Assembly (NCBI GenBank): GCA_903925285.1
Contig: CAIYET010000399.1
Coordinates: 1-48,347 of the forward strand
Direction: 5' to 3'
Length of the DNA: 48,347 bases
Origin: Candidatus Hydrogenedentota bacterium
GTDB taxonomy: Bacteria > Hydrogenedentota > Hydrogenedentia > Hydrogenedentales > SLHB01
Made by a program: the position numbers and the translations under genes. Of the stretch, positions 1 to 8,190 are shown in pieces; the first letter of the stretch is position 1, and each line of letters opens with the position of its first letter. The notes below the pieces were generated by a model. That model did not search any database, had not been told where the DNA came from, and saw only the letters and a program-made list of their open reading frames with translations.

Positions 1-125
1 CCTTCATCCTTCATCCTTCATCCTTCATCCTTCATCCTTCATCCTTCATCCTTCATCCTTCATCCTTCATCCTTCATCCTTCATCCTTCATCCTTCATCC
101 TTCATCCTTCATCCTTCATCCTTCA
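1..125. repeat. CCTTCAT heptanucleotide tandem array
   Basis: Seventeen uninterrupted copies of the 7-base unit CCTTCAT plus a partial eighteenth unit; the array runs off the left edge, so its true length is unknown. Read on the minus strand the unit is ATGAAGG. The stop codon (TGA, complement of 123-125) of the neighbouring permease lies inside the last unit, so the array begins exactly where that gene ends. Short relatives of the same unit occur at 35486-35506 and 42235-42250. The perfection of the copies implies recent expansion by slippage or active maintenance. Confidence 0.97.
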
Positions 126-1115
126 CCCCTTCAACCCCGTCAGCGTGATGCCTTGGATGAAGGTTTTCTGCGTGAGGAAGAAGACAATCACGATGGGGAT
201 CGTGATGACGGTGGACATGGCCATCAGGGGCCCCCACATGCTTTCGTGTTGGCTCTGGAATTGTTCGAGGGCGATAGCGAGCGTGTACTGCCGGTCGTCC
301 TGCAAAAAGACGAGCGGATTGAGGAAGTCGCCCCACTCGAAAAGGAACGTGAACAGCGCGGTCGTGGCGAGCGCGGGCTTCGACAGCGGCAGGATGACGC
401 GCCAGAAAATGCCGAACTCGTTGCACCCGTCGATGCGCGCTGCGGCGCTCAGATCTTGCGGAATGCCTAGAAAGAATTGTCGCAAAAGGAAAATGTAGAA
501 GGGAGCGCCGAAAAACGCCGGGACGATCAACGGCGCGAACGTGCCGACCCAGCCGAGCTTGCTGTATACCGCAAACAGGGGAATCAGCGTGACTTGATAG
601 GGCAGCATCATGGTCGCGAGGACGAGCACGAACGCCACCTCGCGGCCTTTCCACGGAATGCGCGCGAAGCTGTAGGCCACGAGCGAACACGACATCACGA
701 TGCCCAGCATGCAGAACGTGCAGATGAACAGCGTATTGCGCAGGTTCAGAAAGAAATCCATCTTGCGGAACGCGTCGCTGTAGTTCTGCCAATGCAGCCC
801 GATTTTCTGGCGGACGTCGAACTCTTCGGGCCACAGCGCTTGTTGATGTCCCTCGATTTCCACAATGTGCCGTCCCACTTCGTCCCGTCCGATTTCGACG
901 CCGGAGTGGCCGTCGCGCGTAACGAGTGGCCGCCCCTGTTCGTCAACGATGTCCGTCGTCGGAATCCACTGCGGCGGATGGCCGGGCTTCGGAAAAATAC
1001 GGCTCTCGGCCTTGAGCGAGGTCGACAGCATCCACGCGAACGGTGCGATGAACAGGATCGACGCGGTCATCAGGACCAGATGCGCTTTCCAATGGATCTT
1101 GAGTTTTCGAGCCAT
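123..1115 (-). CDS. Carbohydrate ABC transporter permease, MalG type
   Basis: Inner-membrane subunit of a sugar importer. The 330-residue protein has a first membrane helix near residues 10-32, further helices after residue 125, and the cytoplasmic EAA-type coupling loop (AAARIDGCNEFGIFWRVILP) that docks on the ATPase. This is characteristic of the MalG/UgpE branch of binding-protein-dependent permeases. It is longer than the usual 270-280 residues because of an extra soluble stretch of about 55 residues after the first helix (roughly residues 45-100). It starts 9 bases after the stop of the LAB_N gene. No MalF-type partner, binding protein or ATPase is in the window; they may lie beyond the left edge, past the repeat. 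Its stop lies in the heptanucleotide array. Confidence 0.93.
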   Translation of the reverse strand: MARKLKIHWKAHLVLMTASILFIAPFAWMLSTSLKAESRIFPKPGHPPQWIPTTDIVDEQGRPLVTRDGHSGVEIGRDEVGRHIVEIEGHQQALWPEEFDVRQKIGLHWQNYSDAFRKMDFFLNLRNTLFICTFCMLGIVMSCSLVAYSFARIPWKGREVAFVLVLATMMLPYQVTLIPLFAVYSKLGWVGTFAPLIVPAFFGAPFYIFLLRQFFLGIPQDLSAAARIDGCNEFGIFWRVILPLSKPALATTALFTFLFEWGDFLNPLVFLQDDRQYTLAIALEQFQSQHESMWGPLMAMSTVITIPIVIVFFLTQKTFIQGITLTGLKG

Positions 1116-1124
1116 GCGTGACGT

Positions 1125-1817
1125 TTACTCGACTGTGTTTGCCGCCGCTTCCGGATTACCGTAAATAAACCACAAGTTTCGCGCGTAAATGAAAAGGGTC
1201 GCGACCATGCCAATGCAGTTGACCCAGTCGCCGCGTTGCGCGAACGCGGTCGATTGGAGTGTCGCGGCCACGAGACTGAGATACCAAAACGCCGGTGGGA
1301 CGACGCTCTTGCGTTTGAACTCGGTAACGATCCACTGGACCAGAAAACGTGAGAAAAAAAGAGTTTGCCCCACGCCCCAAACGCCGAGCCAGAGCCAGTT
1401 TCGCGCCGCCTGCTCGGGCGCGATCGCCTGGTTGACGTGGTATTCCTTGACCCACGTCCACGCCATGAAACCTGTGGCCACGACGACGATGAGCGCGGCC
1501 ACGGCGTGCGTCGCGAGGTTCAACGTAGCGGTGAGGCGTCCCTTTTCGCGCCAGATATGCACGAGATTACGCGCGTACACGACGATGTTGAAGCACTGGC
1601 CGAACGCCGCGCCGGGACTGCGAATAATAACGCTATAGACGAAAATCATGATCGAGCCGGCGCAACTCATGTACCAGAACGCGATGGGGATGACGCTACG
1701 CTTCTTCAGTTCCGACGCGATCCACTGCACGTAGAAGCGCCCGTAAAAAACAATAGCGCCAACCGTGCCGAATACGAGCCAGAACGTGCCGGGCGCCACG
1801 CTGTGCGCCGCCGCCAT
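1125..1817 (-). CDS. Tandem LAB_N (lipid A biosynthesis N-terminal) domain membrane protein
   Basis: A 230-residue integral membrane protein made of two copies of the same module. Copy 1 (about residues 13-90) has FYGRFYVQWIASELKKRSVIP followed by AFWYMS and VYARNL. Copy 2 (about residues 140-222) has FFSRFLVQWIVTEFKRKSVVP, AFWYLS and IYARNL. These are hallmarks of the LAB_N domain, seen alone or fused ahead of lipid-A-disaccharide synthase in Gram-negative bacteria; its biochemical role is not established. The ATG directly abuts the stop of the upstream glycosyltransferase (TAGATG), so the two are probably translationally coupled and act together on lipid-linked sugars. That role is inference. 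Confidence 0.88.
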   Translation of the reverse strand: MAAAHSVAPGTFWLVFGTVGAIVFYGRFYVQWIASELKKRSVIPIAFWYMSCAGSIMIFVYSVIIRSPGAAFGQCFNIVVYARNLVHIWREKGRLTATLNLATHAVAALIVVVATGFMAWTWVKEYHVNQAIAPEQAARNWLWLGVWGVGQTLFFSRFLVQWIVTEFKRKSVVPPAFWYLSLVAATLQSTAFAQRGDWVNCIGMVATLFIYARNLWFIYGNPEAAANTVE

Positions 1818-2534
1818 CTACTCTTCTCCCTCGACCTGGAACGTCACGTAGCGACGCTTGAGCCACGCCACGCCGATCAGGTCGTAGATGCCGCGCCAAA
1901 GCCGGTTGCCGATGCCATATTTCGACACGCCGTGGATACGCGGATGATGGGTCACCTCGCATTCGGCGATGCTGAAGCCTGCGGTGCGCATCATGACGGC
2001 AAGAAACCGATGTACTCCGTTGAAAGGGACGACGTGCTCGACGCAACGTCGGCGAAAACCTTTCGACCCGCAACCCGAATCGCGAATCCCGTCGTTCAGA
2101 ATGGCATCGCGGACCTTGTTGGCCACACGGCTCGACATTTTGCGCACCCAATTGTCGTTGCGCTTGGCGCGATAACCGAACACGCAATCGTACGTCTTAA
2201 GCATTTCGAGCATCTTCGGGAAATCGCATGGGTCGTTCTGGAGATCGCCATCGAGGATAAACACATACTCGCCCTTCGCGCGCTGCATCCCCGCGACCAA
2301 CGCGGCGGATTGCCCGCGATTCTGGACTAGATGAACCGGGCGAATGCGTGGATCCGCCACGTGAAGCCGGTCGATCTCTCGCTGCGTACCGTCGGTGCTG
2401 CCGTCGTTCACGAACAGGCATTCATGCTCGTACTCCTGCGAATCTGCGAATACCGCCGCAATCCGCTCCGCCAACGGCGTCACGTTTTCCTCTTCGTTGT
2501 AGAACGGCACCACGACCGATACCAATGTCTTCAT
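1818..2534 (-). CDS. Family 2 glycosyltransferase, dolichol-phosphate-mannose-synthase like
   Basis: A 238-residue GT-A fold enzyme expected to transfer a nucleotide sugar to a polyprenyl phosphate at the inner membrane. Visible features are the N-terminal VVPFYNEEENV strand, the nucleotide-binding VNDGSTDGT, and the metal-binding LDGDLQNDP. There are no obvious C-terminal membrane helices, unlike the GtrB/ArnC subgroup, so it probably relies on a partner. The next gene, a LAB_N membrane protein starting at the very next base, is the natural candidate. First gene of a three-gene minus-strand run. The acceptor and sugar cannot be read from sequence. Confidence 0.92.
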   Translation of the reverse strand: MKTLVSVVVPFYNEEENVTPLAERIAAVFADSQEYEHECLFVNDGSTDGTQREIDRLHVADPRIRPVHLVQNRGQSAALVAGMQRAKGEYVFILDGDLQNDPCDFPKMLEMLKTYDCVFGYRAKRNDNWVRKMSSRVANKVRDAILNDGIRDSGCGSKGFRRRCVEHVVPFNGVHRFLAVMMRTAGFSIAECEVTHHPRIHGVSKYGIGNRLWRGIYDLIGVAWLKRRYVTFQVEGEE

Positions 2535-2741
2535 GCAAACGCCCTCACACCTGCGTGATTGCGGTTAGTATAACCCATTCCGAATGCACGGGCCAAAGAG
2601 CGGTGCACTCGCGCGCTGGACTGACCCCGATGGTGGTCCGTATACTTCCGGTTATTCCTTAGAACGTGTTCGAGAAGTTGTCAATGTACGCGAACTTGTG
2701 GGGCGGACTGTTAGGCTGCCCTCGCAGGGCCGACCGTTTCC

Positions 2742-2762
2742 GAGCAGGCTAACAGCCTGCTC
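2742..2762. repeat. 9-bp hairpin, GAGCAGGCT-AAC-AGCCTGCTC
   Basis: Perfect 9-base inverted repeat with a 3-base loop in the gap between the divergent glycosyltransferase and ABC-F genes, 40 bases before the ABC-F start. No U-tract follows, so an intrinsic terminator is unlikely. It could be a leader hairpin of the ABC-F mRNA or part of a repeated element. The remainder of 2535-2802 shows nothing I can identify. Confidence 0.6.
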
Positions 2763-2802
2763 TACGGACTTTCCAAACACGCTCTTAGACTTGAGGTGTT
2801 CG

Positions 2803-4698
2803 ATGAGCTTGGTACGATTCGAGAATGTGACGAAATCTTTTGGCGGAAGACCGACGCTGGACAGGATCGCCTTTCGCGTGGAGGAAGGCGAGAAGATCGG
2901 CCTGATTGGCCGGAACGGCACGGGCAAATCGACGATATTCCGCTTGATCACGGGTGAACTCGAGGCGGACGGTGGGACGGTCGAGCGGATGCGGCGGGCA
3001 CGTGTGGCGTGTCTGGCGCAGATGCCGGACCTGAGCATGAGCGACACGATTCTCGACACGGCGATGATGCCGTTTCAGGATCTTGTGGCGATGGAGGGAG
3101 AACTCGAGACGTTGGAACATCGCATGGCTGCGGGCGACGAGTCGGTCCATGATCGCTATGGCGAACTGCAGGAGGGGTTCTCGGCGCGCGGCGGGTATAC
3201 GTTTCATACGACGGTGAAGCGTGTGCTTCATGGGCTGGGCTTTCGCGACGACGATTACGGGTTGCCGGTCATGGCGCTGAGCGGCGGACAACGGACGCGT
3301 CTTATGCTCGCGCTGATCTTGCTGCAGGACGCGGACCTGCTGCTGCTCGACGAACCGGAGAACCATCTCGATATCGAGGCCCAGGAGTGGCTCGAAACCT
3401 TTCTGCTCGAATCGCCGAGGGCGATCGTCATCATCTCGCACGACCGGCGCATGCTCGATCACGTGGTTACGCGAATCGTCGACGTCGAGCGTGGGCAGTT
3501 GACGAGTTATTCAGGTAATTATGAATTCTATCGCACCCAGAGGGTATTGACCCGCGAGCAGCAACAGAAGGCGTTCGAGCGCCAACAGACGTTCATCGAA
3601 AAGGAACAGAATTGGATCGACCGGTTCCGGTACAAAAATACGAAAGCGGACCAGGTGCAAAGCCGTATTTTGCGGCTCGAAAAACTCGAGCGGCTCGAGG
3701 CGCCGCCGCCGGAATCGTCTTCTGCGAAGTTCGCGTTCGGCGAGGTCGTCCGTAGCGGCCACTGGGTTCTCAATGCCGAGAAATTGTCGATGGGCTACGG
3801 CGGCGTTCGGCTCTACGGCGGGCTGTCGTTCCAGGTCGGGCGCGGCGAGCGCATCGGGATCATCGGACCCAACGGTTCGGGCAAAACGACGCTGTTGCGC
3901 CACCTCGCGGGACGCCTCCCGGAAGGAACGGGAATGGTCACGCTGGGACACAAGGTCCGGTTGGGTTTCTATCAGCAGCATCACGATGACATGAATCGCG
4001 CCAATGACATCTTCACCGAGATCCGTTTGTTGCGGCCGGATATGACGCCTGAGCGGGTGCGCAGCTACATGGGACGGTTCCTGTTTACCGGCGACGACAT
4101 TTTCAAATCGTTGTCGGCGTTGAGCGGCGGCGAATTGAGCCGCGTGGCCATTGCGAAACTAACCCTGGGCGGCGCGAATGTGCTCTTGCTCGATGAACCG
4201 ACGAACCATCTCGATATCGCGTCGCGCGAGACGATCGAAGGCGCGCTCGGCGATTTCCCCGGCACGCTGCTGCTGGTATCGCACGACCGTCAACTCATCG
4301 ACCGGCTCGTGAACCGGCTCATTGTCGTCGAGGACGGCGTGGCGTCGGTACACCTCGGCAATTACACGGATTACCGGCGCAAGACCGATGAAGAAAAGCC
4401 CGTTGCTGCGCCCAAGCGCGTCGATGGCGCGTTGGCCATCCGCAGGAAGATTTCACCGAAGGACAAGTCCGCCGAACGCGAGAAAAGCAAGCGGCGCAAG
4501 CATATGGAGGATGTCGAGCGCGACATCGAATCGATGGAACAAATGGTCGAGGAATTCGAGCAGCGGTTCACGGCGATCGATCCGAACGATTACCAGCGCG
4601 CACGCCAACTCAAGGAAGAGTATGACGGCCTCAAGCAGGACTTGCAGGCGCTGTACGACGAATGGGAACAAATCGTCGCGGCGGAAACGGGGCGCTAG
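2803..4698 (+). CDS. ABC-F family ATPase
   Basis: Soluble 631-residue protein with two ABC domains and no membrane segments; ABC-F proteins act on the ribosome (translation factors and antibiotic-resistance proteins). Domain 1: Walker A GRNGTGKST at residues 36-44, signature LSGGQRTR, Walker B LLLDEPENHLD. Domain 2: GPNGSGKTT, LSGGELSR, LLLDEPTNHLD. The charged interdomain linker follows domain 1, and the C-terminal 90 residues are a Lys/Glu-rich coiled coil as in Uup/YheS-like members. The reading frame is open back to 2584, but the family N-terminus MSLVRFENVTKSFGG starts at the ATG at 2803. Odd point: the first Walker B loop has Glu where ABC-F proteins almost always have Thr (DEPTNHLD). 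Confidence 0.95.
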   Translation: MSLVRFENVTKSFGGRPTLDRIAFRVEEGEKIGLIGRNGTGKSTIFRLITGELEADGGTVERMRRARVACLAQMPDLSMSDTILDTAMMPFQDLVAMEGELETLEHRMAAGDESVHDRYGELQEGFSARGGYTFHTTVKRVLHGLGFRDDDYGLPVMALSGGQRTRLMLALILLQDADLLLLDEPENHLDIEAQEWLETFLLESPRAIVIISHDRRMLDHVVTRIVDVERGQLTSYSGNYEFYRTQRVLTREQQQKAFERQQTFIEKEQNWIDRFRYKNTKADQVQSRILRLEKLERLEAPPPESSSAKFAFGEVVRSGHWVLNAEKLSMGYGGVRLYGGLSFQVGRGERIGIIGPNGSGKTTLLRHLAGRLPEGTGMVTLGHKVRLGFYQQHHDDMNRANDIFTEIRLLRPDMTPERVRSYMGRFLFTGDDIFKSLSALSGGELSRVAIAKLTLGGANVLLLDEPTNHLDIASRETIEGALGDFPGTLLLVSHDRQLIDRLVNRLIVVEDGVASVHLGNYTDYRRKTDEEKPVAAPKRVDGALAIRRKISPKDKSAEREKSKRRKHMEDVERDIESMEQMVEEFEQRFTAIDPNDYQRARQLKEEYDGLKQDLQALYDEWEQIVAAETGR

Positions 4699-4746
4699 GA
4701 ATTACGGTCTTTGTGGCACTCGCGTAATGTTCCTTGTTCAATTTGT

Positions 4747-6222
4747 TCAGATCTCATAGGGTCTTCTTTCCGGGTTCGGAGTGGGGGATTTGGCGCCGAC
4801 ATCTTCATGCCAGCGGTGCAACATGTCGCGCAGTTTGTTTGCCTTTTCGGGCTTCTCCAACGCCATGTTGCTCTTTTCGGAGAGGTCGGTTTTCAGGTTG
4901 TAGAGTTCGACGCGTTGGTCTTCGAAGAACTCGATGAGTTTCCAATCGCCCACGCGAATCGCCGCGCCCGGCGTGCCGCCCTGGTTCCCGTAATGCGGGT
5001 AATGCCAGTACAGTGCTTCGCGTTTGGGCGCGTGCTTTCCCCGCAATAACGGGGCAAAACTCATGCCGTCTACCTGTTGCGCCGACTTCGGTGACAACCC
5101 CGCCATGTCGAGCATGGTGGGATAGAAATCCGTGCTGATGACGGGCGTCGCGCACACGCTTCCGGGTTTGGCGACGCGGGGCCACTTGACGATCATCGGC
5201 TCGCGAATCCCGCCTTCGTAGAGCCAGCCTTTTCCCGCGCGCAAGGGCAGATTCGAGGTTGGGTGGCCTTCAGAGGTGCTCAGACCGCCGTTGTCGGACA
5301 TGAAGAAGACGATGGTGTTTTCGGCGATGCCCAATTCGTCCAACGCGCCAAGTACAGCGCCCACGGCTTGATCCATCGCGTCGATCATGGCGGCGTACAC
5401 GGGATGATTTTGCACAAGACGCACATCACGGTCGCCTTCCTTGCCCCACGCGGGTTCGAGTGGCGCCAACGCCGCCGCCTTCTTTTCGTACTTCGCTTTG
5501 AGATCCTCGCGCGCTTGCAGTGGGATGTGTACCGAGTGGAACGACAGATAGGCCAGAAACGATTTGTCGCGGTTGTCGCGAATGAAACGCACCGTTTCCG
5601 CTCCCAATCGCCCGGGCAGGTGTTCGCCCTTCGGGCCGTCTTCGAGTTTGGGGTTCTTGTAGGGCGAAAAATAGCCGCCCGGCGGACTGCCGAAACTGTA
5701 TCCGCCCTTGTTGATGTCGAAACCTTGGTCTTCGGGCAGAAAACCGTCTCCGCCCAAGTGCCATTTGCCCGCGAAGAAGGTCGCGTATCCCGCCTCCTTC
5801 AACGCCTCCGCGATAGTCGTCTCCTCGAGTGGCAAATGGTTGAGGTAGTGCGCGGGCAACAACGGTTTGTCCTTCGTCCAATGGTTGCCCATTTTTTCGG
5901 GCTGCGGTGCGCCGAAATAATCCGTCGTGCCCAACCGCGCGGGATACTTGCCGGTCATGATGCTCGCGCGTGTGGGACTGCACACCGGGCACGCCGCATA
6001 TGCGTCCGTGAAACGCACGCCCTCGCGCGCGAGACGGTCGATATTCGGCGTTTCGTAGAACGTGCTGCCAAAACAGCCCACATCGCGCCAACCCAGATCG
6101 TCCGCCAGAATGAAGACGAAGTTCGGACGTTTCGGTGTCGCGGCGGTTGCGTCCCACGCCGCGCCCGCCCAATACGCGGCGCCCAACCCCGCAACCTTCA
6201 AGAAATCCCTGCGCGTCAACAT
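4747..6222 (-). CDS. Tat-exported sulfatase (arylsulfatase A family)
   Basis: A 491-residue formylglycine-dependent sulfate ester hydrolase. The N-terminus MLTRRDFLKVAGLGAAYWAG is a twin-arginine signal, so it is exported folded. Metal ligands DD occur at residues 41-42 (FILADDLGWRD). The nucleophile motif CSPTRAS puts the cysteine to be converted to formylglycine at residue 81, and GKYPARLG follows as in the family signature. FFMSDNGG near residue 310 supplies further ligands. No sulfatase-maturing enzyme is in the window. Likely substrate: a sulfated polysaccharide, as in Planctomycetes-like degraders (inference). An SD-like GGAGG precedes the ATG. Convergent with the ABC-F gene. Confidence 0.96.
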   Translation of the reverse strand: MLTRRDFLKVAGLGAAYWAGAAWDATAATPKRPNFVFILADDLGWRDVGCFGSTFYETPNIDRLAREGVRFTDAYAACPVCSPTRASIMTGKYPARLGTTDYFGAPQPEKMGNHWTKDKPLLPAHYLNHLPLEETTIAEALKEAGYATFFAGKWHLGGDGFLPEDQGFDINKGGYSFGSPPGGYFSPYKNPKLEDGPKGEHLPGRLGAETVRFIRDNRDKSFLAYLSFHSVHIPLQAREDLKAKYEKKAAALAPLEPAWGKEGDRDVRLVQNHPVYAAMIDAMDQAVGAVLGALDELGIAENTIVFFMSDNGGLSTSEGHPTSNLPLRAGKGWLYEGGIREPMIVKWPRVAKPGSVCATPVISTDFYPTMLDMAGLSPKSAQQVDGMSFAPLLRGKHAPKREALYWHYPHYGNQGGTPGAAIRVGDWKLIEFFEDQRVELYNLKTDLSEKSNMALEKPEKANKLRDMLHRWHEDVGAKSPTPNPERRPYEI

Positions 6223-6386
6223 GACATCCCGCCTCCACGGTTTGCTTGATGCGCTATGCTACCGTCGGCGTTGGGCGGATTCAACGTGGGCGTGGCGGTG
6301 GGTGCGGCGAAGCACGGACGACTGCCTTCCAGGAGAGGACAAATCAGCGCGAACATTTCAGACGGAGCGAGTAAGCCGCAGGTATG

Positions 6387-6415
6387 TTGACTTCTTCAGG
6401 GTGGCTGAATATACT
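6387..6415 (+). promoter_or_regulatory. Sigma70-like promoter of the antitoxin-toxin operon
   Basis: TTGACT (6387-6392) and TATACT (6410-6415) are separated by exactly 17 bases, each box one mismatch from consensus. Transcription would begin near 6422, about 50 bases ahead of the antitoxin GTG at 6474. This is the strongest promoter match in the window. A second TACAAT lies at 6443-6448 without a good -35 box. Confidence 0.72.
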
Positions 6416-6473
6416 TTCAGTGCGTACTTATTCAATATGTGTTACAATTTAGACAAGATTGGAGGTGAAAGAA

Positions 6474-7031
6474 GTGTCGTTCGTCTTTTCGCCAGAGAGG
6501 GCCGCACAGGCGGCTTCATTCTTTGTTAAGCGCTCCCCCGGCAATATGTTGACAAGGGGAAAACTGATCAAGCTTCTATATTTGGCGGATCGCGAAAGTC
6601 TTTCCCAACGTGGTTTTCCAATTACCGGAGACGATAGCTACGCCATGCACGACGGACCGGTTCTCACTCAAGTTTATGATCTGATTAAGGGCTCATCTCA
6701 CAAACCCGATTTTCAAGAGATATGGTCGCGTTTTTTTGAATCGGCGGGATCCAATGTTGTGCTAAAGGCAGACCCAGGCGACACCAAATTGTCCGAGAAC
6801 GATTTCAGCATCCTGGACGCGGTATTCGCGGAATTTGGACATGTGAATTTTCGCCAATTGAGCAGCTATACGCACTCCCTGGATGAATTCAAAAACTCCT
6901 ATCGCAACAATACGTCGACCAGAATTACGACGGAGACAATGCTTGATGCTATTGGCCAGAAGGCCGACGCTGAACGAATTGAGCGCACGAAGAAATTTGA
7001 CCAGAATCAAGCAAACCTCTTCGGGTGCTGA
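6474..7031 (+). CDS. Panacea (DUF4065/SocA-like) domain antitoxin
   Basis: A 185-residue soluble protein with the Panacea signature: LTRGKLIKLLYLADRESL, then GFPITGDDSYAMHDGPVLTQVYDLI. Panacea proteins are antitoxins that neutralise many unrelated toxins encoded next to them. The frame is open from a TTG at 6459, but GGAGGT at 6461-6466 is 7 bases from a GTG at 6474, which I take as the start. The gene sits 60 bases after a near-consensus promoter, overlaps the next gene by 7 bases, and is visibly AT-richer than its flanks, as expected for a transferred toxin-antitoxin module. Autoregulation is possible but no operator was recognised. Confidence 0.85.
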   Translation: MSFVFSPERAAQAASFFVKRSPGNMLTRGKLIKLLYLADRESLSQRGFPITGDDSYAMHDGPVLTQVYDLIKGSSHKPDFQEIWSRFFESAGSNVVLKADPGDTKLSENDFSILDAVFAEFGHVNFRQLSSYTHSLDEFKNSYRNNTSTRITTETMLDAIGQKADAERIERTKKFDQNQANLFGC

Positions 7032-7405
7032 ATGTGAATCCGGGAGACGCCTTCAAGGATAGTCCGATTCTCGGCACCCCGCATCTTCATATCGTCGCCG
7101 TTCTCATACCCGTTGCACAAGAGGTTCTTGTTGTAAGCGTTACAAGTTACGCCGATGAAAAGGATTCCACTTGCATGCTTGACGTTGGCGACCATCCATT
7201 CATCACGCACAAGAGTTGCATTTCCTATCGCCACGCCAAAGTAGTTTCTCTTGGCGCTTTGGAGGGATACTTGAACAAGGGCAGGTTAGTTCTCCAACCG
7301 CACGTCTCTCAATCTGTTCTGGAAAGAATAATCGCGGGCCTCAGCATATCCAAGGACGTAGAGTCTGGAGTAAAGGGTTGGCTTCGACGTTATCAGCAGC
7401 TCTAG
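7025..7405 (+). CDS. Candidate toxin partner of the Panacea antitoxin
   Basis: A 126-residue protein of no family I can name with certainty. It starts at a GTG at 7025, overlapping the antitoxin stop (a second GTG at 7034 is possible). The first two thirds alternate short beta-strand-like segments (HLHIVAVLIPVAQEVLVVSV) followed by MLDVGDHPFITHKSCISYRHA. The last 40 residues look helical and end in SGVKGWLRRYQQL. The compact beta-rich core with a conserved-looking GDHPFI turn recalls the SH3-like barrel of PemK/MazF-type toxins, but the similarity is by eye only. The gene order (antitoxin first, overlapping) supports a toxin role; that is inference. Confidence 0.6.
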   Translation: MLNVNPGDAFKDSPILGTPHLHIVAVLIPVAQEVLVVSVTSYADEKDSTCMLDVGDHPFITHKSCISYRHAKVVSLGALEGYLNKGRLVLQPHVSQSVLERIIAGLSISKDVESGVKGWLRRYQQL

Positions 7406-7500
7406 TGCTTTGACCCAATTTCCAAAGAACGTACCAGTGCAGAATGGCAGAAGAACGAACGTAGGACAAGTCGCAACATTCAACGAGAAGGGAGTGAATC

Positions 7501-8166
7501 ATGTACGCATGGCCATGTGTTGTTCTTACTGCAATCCTAGGCTTCATGCTATTGTTCCGTAAGGATATCAGCGGAATCCTCTTACGAATACGGACAATCA
7601 GTATACCAAAGATTGCTTCGTTTGCAACAGGTGAAGATCAAATCGCTGAAGCAAGGAAGACAGGAGCCGGCGGCACCTTGCTGGAAGCTCCGGCCAAATC
7701 GAACGGAGGCGAGAATACCAAGCGTTCGAACTACGACGAAGCTCAGGAAACCTTTCAGAATCCGATGGTATTGGAGCAGGCACGACTGCTTGAAGGGTAC
7801 CTCGGTAAGCTGGCGCTGGAATCCAAAGAGCGAGAGCAATTACTTCTGAAGACCCTGGCGACAAGCCAGATCGCGCTTCAGTTTGAAAAGACTTACCGAA
7901 TTATCTACGGCAGTCAAATCGAGTCGCTCCGGTTTCTTGCCCGCCAATCAGCACCCCTCTTGGAAGTCAACGTTCTCAGTTCCTTCTACGACCAAAGCGT
8001 GCTTCGTGGATTGAAGGCAGAGAACTGGACCTTCGACAACTGGCTCGGATTTCTGGAGACATCGCTCTTGGTTCAGCGCCAGGGAATTCTAATAGGGTTG
8101 ACAGTGCGAGGACGGGAATTTCTCAAGTACCTGATTGACGAGCGGCTTCCTGATAAGGGGTTGTAA
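7501..8166 (+). CDS. Membrane-anchored hypothetical protein of the antitoxin island
   Basis: A 221-residue protein I do not recognise. The ATG has AGGGAG 8 bases upstream. Residues 3-20 form one hydrophobic helix, followed by a Lys/Arg-rich segment, giving an N-out, cytoplasmic-body anchor. Residues 55-80 are polar and probably flexible, residues 85-140 are likely coiled-coil helix, and the C-terminal third (from about residue 145) alternates helices with a wing-like ILIGLTVRGREFLKYLI, which resembles a winged-helix fold. It lies 95 bases after the candidate toxin, same strand and similar base composition, so it may belong to the same transferred segment as an effector or accessory. No catalytic motif is visible. 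Confidence 0.7.
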   Translation: MYAWPCVVLTAILGFMLLFRKDISGILLRIRTISIPKIASFATGEDQIAEARKTGAGGTLLEAPAKSNGGENTKRSNYDEAQETFQNPMVLEQARLLEGYLGKLALESKEREQLLLKTLATSQIALQFEKTYRIIYGSQIESLRFLARQSAPLLEVNVLSSFYDQSVLRGLKAENWTFDNWLGFLETSLLVQRQGILIGLTVRGREFLKYLIDERLPDKGL

Positions 8167-8190
8167 GTATTCCCCTTAAGTGCGCGAGGT

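Noticed and set aside
1-125. CRISPR-like array
   Set aside because: The repeats are contiguous 7-base units with no spacers.
2584-2802. An N-terminal extension of 73 residues on the ABC-F protein
   Set aside because: The extension is upstream of the standard family N-terminus, lacks a ribosome site, and contains the hairpin at 2742-2762.
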